Positions 1 through 8,100 of a DNA stretch of 35,249 bases are shown piece after piece. Within the stretch, counting starts at the first letter, position 1. Every line of letters starts with the position of its first letter. A program made the translations under genes and the position numbers. Source of the stretch: Candidatus Thorarchaeota archaeon (GTDB taxonomy: Archaea > Asgardarchaeota > Thorarchaeia > Thorarchaeales > Thorarchaeaceae); contig SOKL01000033.1 in NCBI GenBank assembly GCA_004376265.1, positions 1-35,249 of the forward strand, read 5' to 3'. Below the pieces are notes generated by a model. The model did not search any database. It was given only the letters and a program-made list of their open reading frames with translations, and was not told the origin of the DNA.

Positions 1-261
1 GAGGATTCCTGCAACAAATCCTTCGAAGTCTTTCCAAGTCAAGAGATTCACAATCTCAGCAACACTTGCACCATGAGTGGCAGCAATCAGTGCGAGGTCA
101 ATTCTCTGCTTCCTGTCAATACTGAAAGGTATTGAAGTTGGAATACCAAGTTGTTCAAACAATTCATTCTCTAGTGTATTAATGTCTGAAACCTCATTTC
201 CCTCTTTTGACTGCTTAAGAATCTCCATGATGGCTGGAACGATTTCCGATGTCATGCTCAT
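1..261 (-). CDS. Partial unknown protein, possibly the N-terminus of a restriction-endonuclease-like protein
   Basis: An open frame of 87 codons reads leftward from ATG at 261 and runs off the left edge; a second in-frame ATG lies at 255. The visible part starts MSMTSEIVPAIMEILKQ and ends LTWKDFEGFVAGIL. It looks helical, with a stretch IDRKQRIDLALIAATHGASV before the LTWKDFE segment. Archaeal proteins with an Mrr-type endonuclease domain often have a similar 'W-x-DFE-x-[FL]' segment just before the nuclease core, but the core itself lies outside the window, so this is only a suggestion. The gene is divergent from the one at 320. The 58 bases between them contain an AT-rich TTTATAAC at 281-288. 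Confidence 0.55.
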   Translation of the reverse strand, partial: MSMTSEIVPAIMEILKQSKEGNEVSDINTLENELFEQLGIPTSIPFSIDRKQRIDLALIAATHGASVAEIVNLLTWKDFEGFVAGIL

Positions 262-319
262 ATAGTCAGCATCGCTCTAGTTTATAACCTCACTTGATGA
301 CAGAGAGTAAGGTGGGCCA

Positions 320-808
320 ATGTCAGGACAGGAAGGATGGCGACGAGTACTCAAAGCATTCGAGGACTGGATAACCTATGAGAGTACTGAATTTGGACCG
401 TACACTGGTTACTTTTCACTTGATAATCTAAGAGGTCTCACTAGCAAAGAAAGAGTTGGTTGGATGTACTCTATGTACGAAGAGATCATTCCGGGCAGAG
501 TAGAACGGTGCAGAACTGCTGGAGTTGCATTTGAAGATTTTCTTCCGTACATGCCTGATCCCAGTGCAAGAGAAGTAGTTCAATCCATGATAGACCTGAT
601 ACAGGTTCTATCCGAGGACATTCTCGGAATGAGCGATACAATCCACTCTATGAAAGAAGAGTATCAATCTGGTGGCTTAGACGAGATTGTTCCTTACCTC
701 AAAGACCTAGGTACAGCTGAAGAAAACATTCGACATCACATGAGCCTGTTTAGTCAGGGTTTTGGAAAGCTCAGAGCAATGGGCCTTGAAATGCCTGATT
801 TGGAATAG
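320..808 (+). CDS. Hypothetical helical protein, 162 aa
   Basis: I do not recognise this family. The ATG at 320 follows AAGGTGG (309-315), a usable ribosome site, and TTTATAAC at 281-288 could be its TATA element. The protein begins MSGQEGWRRVLKAFEDWITY and looks almost entirely helical and acidic, without cysteine clusters, signal peptide or membrane segment. An aromatic-rich part (residues about 20-55, with FGPYTGYF and GWMYSMYEE) precedes long amphipathic helices that could be coiled coil. It is the first of six same-strand genes running to 9001. The next gene starts about 160 bases downstream behind its own promoter-like sequence, so they need not share a transcript. Confidence 0.7.
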   Translation: MSGQEGWRRVLKAFEDWITYESTEFGPYTGYFSLDNLRGLTSKERVGWMYSMYEEIIPGRVERCRTAGVAFEDFLPYMPDPSAREVVQSMIDLIQVLSEDILGMSDTIHSMKEEYQSGGLDEIVPYLKDLGTAEENIRHHMSLFSQGFGKLRAMGLEMPDLE

Positions 809-895
809 TGTTATGGACAAAGTTTGCTTGCTTTGCGTTCCTTGTTCATCGAATCTTCTCGTCGAACACCCTCAATTCATTTGGAATAGGTTTTC

Positions 896-906
896 AATAT
901 ATTTTA
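896..906 (+). promoter_or_regulatory. Candidate TATA box for the gene at 969
   Basis: The sequence ATATATTTTA lies in an AT-rich patch (891-910) about 65 bases before the ATG at 969. This is compatible with an archaeal promoter and a leader of roughly 40 bases. It also argues that the upstream part of the long open frame (762-968), which would overlap the previous gene, is not translated. Confidence 0.45.
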
Positions 907-968
907 TCACGCGTCATAAAGTTGATAAACGAGGTACAAAAAAAGGCACAGGTCTGGTGTATGTACCA

Positions 969-2198
969 ATGACAAACCTCACCGTAGAGCAATTACAGAA
1001 GTGGTATCTCAAACAGCTACGAAACAAATCAAAAGATTTCATCAAACAAGCAGAACGTAGCTTCAAGATTATTGAAACTACTTTGAAAGACATCGAAGAG
1101 CTTTCAAAAGAATTCACGGAAGAGGAGGATGACGAAACCGAATCTGGAGGAATCGCCTCAAGATTCGCGTTGAAGATCGGTGAGGTTGTTAATGATTTCT
1201 ATGTTAACAAAGATATCAACTATGAGAATACTGAAGCGCTGCAAAAAGAAATTCAACACTTCATCCAAGAACTGTGGGGTGCAGGTTCACGTTGGATTCG
1301 AAGAATGGATAAACGCTACAAAAATACAATCAAGTCCCTAGACTCCTATATGAAAGAGCTTTCTAAAGAAATGAACAGGATAAGTAAAATGTTATTCGAA
1401 TTCAGTTGGGTCAAGGATTTGGAAAGAATTGGTGGTCGCATTAACACCCTTCATGATTTGACATTTAGCAAAGAGATCTTTGATGAACAAATTCGTCAGG
1501 TGCGAGATAAGATAGGAACAGCCCAATCTGAGTATGAGGCCGCCAAGAAAGCATATGACGAGTTCATTGAGACTTCCAATGTAGCAGAGCTTCTGAGCTT
1601 GGATGAACAAGCCGATCACATTTCTGGACTGTTGAGGATGAAAATGAATCCCCTGAAGAAACAAGTTAAGAAATTCCTTCAACACGATACTGGCGTTAGA
1701 ATTGGCCCCGCCGGTCAGATTGCCTTGACAGAATATTTCGATGATCCTTATACCGCAATTACAACTGAGAACGAAGGATGCCCTAATCTCCTTGAGGGCA
1801 TGAGTGGTTTACAAGAAGCAATAGAGAAAGGGAAACTTCCTCTCAAGGACCGATTAGCAAGACGGGCAATTGAAGAGATTGAGGCGATGCGGAAAGGTAG
1901 TTTCAATAAGCTCCAGACTCAGGCAAAGGCAATTGAGGATAAGCGTCATACCTATGCGGGCTCAGACGTATATACAATGAATGATGAACTGCGGGCCGCG
2001 CTCAACGAAGCTCAGAAAAACCTAGAATACCATAGCAATGACCTTTTGCGATTAAGGGATGATATCACGAGGCAGATAGACAAAGTGAAGGAATTCAAGG
2101 GTCGTATTGAAACTGAAATCGATGAAGCCTTTGGAGCTAAGGTCACTATCGAAGTAGAGGTCAGCTTGGAACCATTACTCGCGATGACTCGACTCTAA
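969..2198 (+). CDS. Long coiled-coil protein, 409 aa, function unknown
   Basis: The open frame extends upstream to 762, but that part overlaps the previous gene, is cysteine-rich and contains the promoter-like patch at 896-906. ATG at 969 (MTNLTVEQLQKWYLKQL) is therefore the likely start, with a weak GGTG at 955-958. The protein is almost all charged helix. Residues about 15-150 contain many K/E heptad-like stretches. A middle part with few charges (around VRIGPAGQIALTEYFDD) may be a small folded insert. A second coiled-coil segment follows, and the end is EVEVSLEPLLAMTRL. No catalytic motif or membrane segment is visible. It sits directly upstream of dtdA and shares its predicted architecture with the proteins at 3134 and 5108. 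Confidence 0.75.
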   Translation: MTNLTVEQLQKWYLKQLRNKSKDFIKQAERSFKIIETTLKDIEELSKEFTEEEDDETESGGIASRFALKIGEVVNDFYVNKDINYENTEALQKEIQHFIQELWGAGSRWIRRMDKRYKNTIKSLDSYMKELSKEMNRISKMLFEFSWVKDLERIGGRINTLHDLTFSKEIFDEQIRQVRDKIGTAQSEYEAAKKAYDEFIETSNVAELLSLDEQADHISGLLRMKMNPLKKQVKKFLQHDTGVRIGPAGQIALTEYFDDPYTAITTENEGCPNLLEGMSGLQEAIEKGKLPLKDRLARRAIEEIEAMRKGSFNKLQTQAKAIEDKRHTYAGSDVYTMNDELRAALNEAQKNLEYHSNDLLRLRDDITRQIDKVKEFKGRIETEIDEAFGAKVTIEVEVSLEPLLAMTRL

Positions 2199-2216
2199 TA
2201 TTCGAGGATGGATAGT

Positions 2217-3038
2217 TTGAGGGTTTTAGTCACATCTGAGCAAGACATAGCGAGTCTCTCGATCAAAGAGGTACTATTGAACGAGTACGGATTTTCGGAT
2301 TCTCACGAATCATTTGAAGGGAACAAAGTATACTCCACCGATACATCTCTGCTTATCACAACTAACCGTGACATGATACATTGTGATCACCTTGAGAATC
2401 ACTTTGATGCAGAAGCGTTCATCTTCTGTTCCCGACATCGAGCTCAGTCCGGTAAACCCGCCTTGCTAGTTCATAGCACAGGAAACCTTGGTAGTGACGC
2501 ACAATTTGGTGGAATTCCTCATCAGCTCTCAGTTTCAGCTCCATCATTAGTGTCTGCAGCTCTTAGAAAACTGTACGAAGAACGGGAACAACGAGGTTTG
2601 AATGAATTCGATGTTTCCCTCGAGGTGACTCATCACGGTCCAACTTCACTGGAGACACCGCTTATATTTGTGGAACTAGGAAGTTCTGAGGAATACTGGA
2701 TTCATGAGGAGGGCGCAAGAGCTGTTTCAGCCGCTGTCATGGAATGCGTCAGTGAACCATTCACAGGTGATGCAGTAATTGGATTTGGAGGAACCCATTA
2801 TGCAAGCAAGTTCAACAAACTGCTCTTAGAGAAAGGCTACAAAATCGGTCACATGGCTCCAAAGTATGCACTTGACGGTCTCACTCCTGAAGTTTTACAG
2901 CAAATGTTAACAAACTCCACAATTCCAATTACCAAAGCTGTGATTGATTGGAAAGGAACGAATGCTGGTAATAAAGCACACTTATTCCCTATGCTTGAAG
3001 ATGCTGAGATTGAGATTATTCGTGCTAAGAATGCGTAG
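2217..3038 (+). CDS. dtdA: D-aminoacyl-tRNA deacylase, archaeal GEK1/DtdA type
   Basis: This enzyme hydrolyses D-amino acids from mischarged tRNA, recycling the tRNA and protecting translation; archaea and plants use this zinc-dependent family. Family landmarks are clear: SRHRAQSGKPALLVHSTGN near residue 80, EVTHHGPTSLETP near 140 with the paired histidines, and GFGGTHYASKF near 185. At 273 aa it matches the usual length. An ATG lies at 2208, but GAGG abuts it directly. TTG at 2217 has GAGGAT seven bases upstream, and the family normally begins M-[KR]-V-L-V-T-S-E, which fits TTG as the start. It follows the coiled-coil gene by fewer than 20 bases, so they are probably co-transcribed. Confidence 0.93.
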   Translation: MRVLVTSEQDIASLSIKEVLLNEYGFSDSHESFEGNKVYSTDTSLLITTNRDMIHCDHLENHFDAEAFIFCSRHRAQSGKPALLVHSTGNLGSDAQFGGIPHQLSVSAPSLVSAALRKLYEEREQRGLNEFDVSLEVTHHGPTSLETPLIFVELGSSEEYWIHEEGARAVSAAVMECVSEPFTGDAVIGFGGTHYASKFNKLLLEKGYKIGHMAPKYALDGLTPEVLQQMLTNSTIPITKAVIDWKGTNAGNKAHLFPMLEDAEIEIIRAKNA

Positions 3039-3133
3039 ATTATCTTTCTTTATGCAAATTATTATGTTCCCGAAAGGCTAATTACGCTCTCTGATACAAG
3101 AGGAACACTGTCGCTACCTGAGTAGGGGATGCT

Positions 3134-4087
3134 ATGGCCGCAGAGAAAAGCGATGCTGCAATTGAGGATATTCAAAAGAAAGTGGATACGCTATCCAAAG
3201 AGATCGCTTCTCTTAGTTCTGGCATAAAAGAAATTCAGACACAGCTCTCTCCAATTTCTAAAATTGAGGATTTGATTTCATCGGTCAATACTAAAGTTGT
3301 AAACGTAGTCGGGAAGAAAGTAGATGATCTCGCCAAGTCTGTCAAGGGCATGGACACGACAAAAAAAATCGATGAGATTGCGAAAACAGTTTCTAGCATT
3401 GGTTCTGATGTGATAGAGGTCAAGGATTCAAAAGAGTCTGCGGTAATAATCAAAAAAGTTGACGATATTCTCGTAACCATTGAAGATGTGGACGTAATAA
3501 CAAAGAAACTTGATGACCTTCAGGGATATATCGCTGGTCTCTCTGGGATTGAGGAAAAAGTTCAGGATCTATCGTCTCAATTCGGCGAAACAAATGAGAT
3601 TGTTGGAATCATTGTACGTCAGCTTGATGACATTGAACGAAAGTACAACTTGGCAATTGACAAAGTAACAGACTCAATCGAGCTGATTTCAAAGTTTATA
3701 GAGGAAGGCGGTGCGTCAGCTCCCAAATCTGATAAAACATCAAAGAAACAGAAGGAAACTACAGAAAAGAGGATACCAAAGGTCAAGGACCCCACAAAAG
3801 CCAGTCTACCTTCTACAATCGATAGTTTGATGGATGGATTATTAGATCTTGTAGTTCCACAGACAGAAGCCACTGAAATGGCTAAAGCTCTAGAAGATGT
3901 TCGTGATCAATTGACAACGCAGATTGAAGGCCACACACCCGTTCTATTCCAATTTGGAAAACGCGCTCGTGATTTCAAATCCTATCCTCCTACTGCAACA
4001 TTGAATGAGAATGATATTGCTAGTTTGAGTCGGGAAATCAAATCATGGACAGGCAAACTAAAAGAGACCGTAAAGAGTGGTAAGTAA
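3134..4087 (+). CDS. Coiled-coil protein with six KK[VIL]D[DTE][LI] repeats, 317 aa
   Basis: The family is unknown to me. ATG at 3134 follows GGGGAT at 3126-3131. Residues 10-190 are a coiled coil in which a short motif recurs: KKVDTL (15-20), KKVDDL (61-66), KKIDEI (77-82), KKVDDI (107-112), KKLDDL (124-129) and a variant RQLDDI (162-167). Residues about 193-225 are a lysine-rich, probably disordered linker. Residues 226-317 form a more ordered helical C-terminal domain with LMDGLLDLV and FQFGKRARDF. Such designs are typical of scaffold or adaptor proteins. It lies between dtdA and the cysteine-cluster gene and upstream of the giant TrmB-like protein, whose central region is also coiled coil. 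Confidence 0.75.
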   Translation: MAAEKSDAAIEDIQKKVDTLSKEIASLSSGIKEIQTQLSPISKIEDLISSVNTKVVNVVGKKVDDLAKSVKGMDTTKKIDEIAKTVSSIGSDVIEVKDSKESAVIIKKVDDILVTIEDVDVITKKLDDLQGYIAGLSGIEEKVQDLSSQFGETNEIVGIIVRQLDDIERKYNLAIDKVTDSIELISKFIEEGGASAPKSDKTSKKQKETTEKRIPKVKDPTKASLPSTIDSLMDGLLDLVVPQTEATEMAKALEDVRDQLTTQIEGHTPVLFQFGKRARDFKSYPPTATLNENDIASLSREIKSWTGKLKETVKSGK

Positions 4088-4246
4088 CAGGAAATCAATT
4101 AGAAAAATAGGTCCCTGTTGCATAGGTTTATCTCGATGAAACCACAATGCGCAACTTGACTCACTTTCAGTGACCAAATCAATAGAAACACTCGAGCAGG
4201 ATTTATCCAACGCTCAATCTCAATACTTGAGTGGTTTGTGATCTCC

Positions 4247-5041
4247 ATGGAACTAAAGAAGCATAAGAACGAATTCGCAACAAGAATAAGCCTCCTTGAT
4301 GTTGCCGCAGATAACCAGCTAGCTAAGGAATTAATTGAATTACACGAGAAAAAGTGCTCAGCTTGCCAAGAGGACAGGTTAAGTTGTGCAGTTCGACCAA
4401 GGTGTAATAATAGGAATTTCTTGAATGCGCTCATCGAGATTGGAGTCAAACCCCGAGATTTACCCAACTTTTGCTATAGTCAGTATCTGGAACAGATACG
4501 CCGTTTTATTCTTGAAAAGAAAGGTCGTGGAATGATGGATAGGCGAATTCCTATCAAGGATTTGCTCTCTACTTTGAACGCGAGTTCCATTCGTCACTTC
4601 TCAGCCAAATTCAAGAAACTCTGGAAGAACTTTGCATCTGTAAATGAACACAATGTTCTTTTGATAGCGGGAGATGGATTTTTGTTTCGATTTGATTTCG
4701 CAAGAGGTATTGTGACCCTTAATCCAATACATGATCGAATCGATAACTTTGATGTATTCAGGCTCTATTGCGAGCTCTTCTCAACTTTCTACAAGCTGAA
4801 AACAAGTGTCACCGACCTGACCTTGAATTGGTGGCTTCTTGCATTTGATGTAACTGGCAAAAACCCAGTGGATATTAAAAGTGTCCTAAAGAGTGAGTCA
4901 GCCAAAACCTTTGACACAATTTACACCAATAAAGTTGATGACTCCACCAAGATACAAGCAGAGGTCATTGTGGATGGTGAGTCTTCGCTGATTGAAGCAG
5001 GCCAATTGAGAAACCTGTTCGATCAAGTGTCAAAATTGTAA
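4247..5041 (+). CDS. Unknown protein with an N-terminal four-cysteine cluster
   Basis: I do not recognise the family. The start is either ATG at 4247, preceded by GTGATC (complementary to the archaeal 16S 3' end), or GTG at 4238; ATG is preferred. Counted from ATG, C37, C40, C47 and C53 form C-x2-C-x6-C-x5-C within CSACQEDRLSC...RPRC, a likely zinc or iron-sulfur site. A helical stretch follows (LIEIGVKPRDLPNFCYSQYLEQIRRF). The rest is mixed alpha/beta with LLIAGDGFLFRFDF and LTLNWWLLAFDV, and no known catalytic motif. Sixty-six bases separate its stop from the ATG of the giant coiled-coil gene, and a perfect palindrome lies in that gap. Confidence 0.7.
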   Translation: MELKKHKNEFATRISLLDVAADNQLAKELIELHEKKCSACQEDRLSCAVRPRCNNRNFLNALIEIGVKPRDLPNFCYSQYLEQIRRFILEKKGRGMMDRRIPIKDLLSTLNASSIRHFSAKFKKLWKNFASVNEHNVLLIAGDGFLFRFDFARGIVTLNPIHDRIDNFDVFRLYCELFSTFYKLKTSVTDLTLNWWLLAFDVTGKNPVDIKSVLKSESAKTFDTIYTNKVDDSTKIQAEVIVDGESSLIEAGQLRNLFDQVSKL

Positions 5042-5059
5042 AACCGAGTAGATGAAACA

Positions 5060-5076
5060 AGACCACTCAGTGGTCT
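5060..5076 (+). promoter_or_regulatory. 17-bp palindrome, candidate operator of the giant TrmB-like gene
   Basis: AGACCACTCAGTGGTCT has two perfect 8-bp arms around one central base. It ends 31 bases before the ATG at 5108. TrmB-family proteins bind palindromic operators and can regulate their own genes, so autoregulation is a reasonable inference. As RNA it could also fold into a short stem with a five-base loop and act as a weak attenuator. Confidence 0.5.
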
Positions 5077-5107
5077 GAACATTTTAACGGTGGGATGGGA
5101 TGCAAAA

Positions 5108-8100
5108 ATGAGTAATGAAGCAGTTACGGAAGTAGTTTCTGTATTGAAAAAGAACTTAGGCATTTCTGATGCCGAGTCTAAGACCCTTCTCCCCATATTA
5201 ATTGGGGGAAATATGACCGCTGGCGGAGTTTCCCAAATGATTGGAGAAACATTTCCCACGGTCAGAAAGACTCTTGGGCGACTTGTGAAGAAAGGATTGA
5301 TCAAAGAGATTGAAGGTATTGTGCCAGTTTATCGTGCAATACCTCCAAATCTTTCGCTCTCAAAAGAGCTCTCCGCAATCAACAATGCGGTTTCAGATCT
5401 GACTGATATATCAGAGAAGACATTTAGCTCAAAGATTGAGGAGATTGATACTGCCATTGGGAATATCATTGATTCAAAGGGCAAATCTCTTGAAACGATT
5501 GGAAAATCACTGACCACCTATGAGGATAGTATGTCTGAGCTTGTGAGTTCTCGAATTGAACAAGTTAAGACCAGTGCAAGTGCAGTGATGGAGTCCCTTT
5601 CAGAAGATCTAGAAGAAGTAATGAATAAGCTTGATATCTCACTCGATAACAGATTGGGCTCCAAGATTATTGAACTTCAGGGCGAGATTGACAAAAGCCA
5701 ACTTGCATTAAATCGCGAAGTCAAACGAATATCGCGTCAATTCGATAGATGGTTGAAGGCTGAACGTAAAGGTACGTTGGTAACTATTACTGAATTTGAA
5801 TCCAACTCTGCAAGTCTCATCAAAGCAGCTCGGAAAGCAGTCACAAAGACGTTGACTGCGTCATCAGAATTGCTTCAGAATGTTACTCAGAAAACGACAA
5901 AAATACTTAGCTCGATGGTTTCGACCGCATCCGATGAAGGTGTCGAGGTTCTAACTACTGTTTCTGGAGATCTCACTCAGCTTCTTACTCATGTCGAAAG
6001 CGAACTTGAGCAGACCTATTTGGCAGGTCAAGACACCCTACGAAAAGTCCTTGTTGAAGCAAGAACAATTCCCGCCGATCTTGGGGACTTCACAAAGAAT
6101 AGAATAAATGTCAGCGCTGAGATTGCTGAAACTGTTATTGGTACAGTTAGCGCTTGGAAAGAAGAAGTATCAAACTTTATGGATGTAGCATCCCACTCTG
6201 TGACATCACAGCTCAATCAGGTTGCTTCTACTGATGCAAAGTATATCGAAGTTACGAAAAACACGTTGACCTCACACGTCGAGAAATTGAATGGAATGCT
6301 CAAGGACGAGTATGATGAATTGCAGAATCTAAGCACTACCCTTGGTAAAGATTGTGAAACTACTCTTGCTGATACTCGATTATTGGTCCTTGAGCTCTTA
6401 GACAAACAGAATCTGAGAGAACAGGAACGTTGTGATACTGCGGCGAAAACATTGCATAATACACTCGATGGCTGGGTGGGTTCAACTGTCCAATCGATTG
6501 AGAAGAAACTCAGTGACACATCCACAGATGTGAGTACCATTATGAACACTGAAACCTCTGAGTTGAATAGAGTAGCAGAAACAATGAATAGCCGCTTGAA
6601 GAGTGCCTTCAATTCTATCATCAAATCTACAACAACAAAGAATGAAGCACTAATCAACGCGGTCAAGATAACAACGCATAACTTTGAGGCAAGTGTCGGT
6701 TCAAGACTCGAGGAACTCATAGGTAGCTTCACAACTACAACAGAAAAACAAGTCCGCGATTCAAAGAAGCTCTTTGAGCGACTTAGGGACCGTCTGGACA
6801 AGAGGATGACGAAGAGCATAACGACTATTATTTCTCAAGCAAATCATATTCAGGATGAGATTGACACAACTATACAACAACAAGATTCTCGAATTAATCA
6901 GCATACATTGGCTATCCGCGAAGAATTCCACACTCACTTGGAAGATATTACTCGTCAATTTGTTACTCTGACGCAAGGCCTTGAAGCAACGTTCAACGGG
7001 CTTCTCTCAAGTCAGACAGCTGAAACTCAAGATCTCGTCGCATCAACTCATACTGAATTCAAGACCTCGCTGAAAAATGAGATGAAAAGTCTCAAAGAAG
7101 ATTCGCAAAAACTTCGTCAAGAATACTCAGCAGAGCTAGGTATGAAAATTGATGAAGTTGCAGCGTCAGTTGCTGGAATGAAGAAGAACCTCGAAGAAGT
7201 TGCTGTCCAGAAGAGACATGAAATATCTGAGAGCATGGCTGATGCGCTAGGTAAACTCGAAGCTTCTATACAGAGCACTGAGACCAGTTTGCGAGATATG
7301 GAATCTGGTACAATCGAACAGTTTATTGATACAATGGATCAGGTTTCCCACGAATTCAATATATCAATTGATGGAGCACGAGATAATATCGCAGAGCGCT
7401 TGGATACTGTTCGTCTTGATACTACCGCTGCTCTTGAAAAAAGCTCAGCAGCTGCAAAGACTGCTGCTGATTCCTTCATTTCAGACCAAAAAGAACACAA
7501 ACAGCGTAGCCTCGCTAGTACGAGCAAGAAGATAAACCGTCTTACTACTAAACGAGTCAAGACAGCAACCGCAAGTATCGAAGAGTTTCATGCACTGCTC
7601 TCTGGCCGTGAAACTGGAGGTGTCAAGGAGAGGAATACTACCAAGGATGATGTCATTGCAGCTATTGAGGCAAGAAGGTCCGAAGTCGCACAGGCTTTTG
7701 ATGCTGCGTCTGTTTGGGTTGACTCCACAGTATCCAATGTGACAACATCTCTGGAAACCTTTGGAAGCAAACTTGGAAATGAACTGACTCTGCTACAAAG
7801 CAATTTGTTGAAGTCTGCGAGTGATGCATCTGATTTAATTTCAGAACGAGGAGATGAGGCTATCAATCAATTTGCCGAGATTGCAACTACGTTAATACAG
7901 ACTTCTGAAGAAGCAGTAACAAGTCGCATTAATGCGTTTGGTTCAGATTGCGCTGCTTCACTGGTAAAAGGAAATGAAGCATTCACACAGATGCCAAATA
8001 AGATTGCAGAGAAAATAGAAGCTTTGGATGCAAAAATAGCTGAGGAAACAACTCAAAGTTACAGTGTTGTTGTAGATAAACTCGCTTCATCATTTACCGA

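Noticed and set aside
762-968. Upstream extension of the 409-aa coiled-coil protein
   Set aside because: It overlaps the previous gene, has a cysteine-rich composition unlike the rest, and contains a TATA-like patch.
6217-6819. Leftward 200-codon open frame inside the giant gene
   Set aside because: Antisense to the coiled-coil region; Ser/Val-rich product mirrors the sense composition, and no ribosome site or family is seen.
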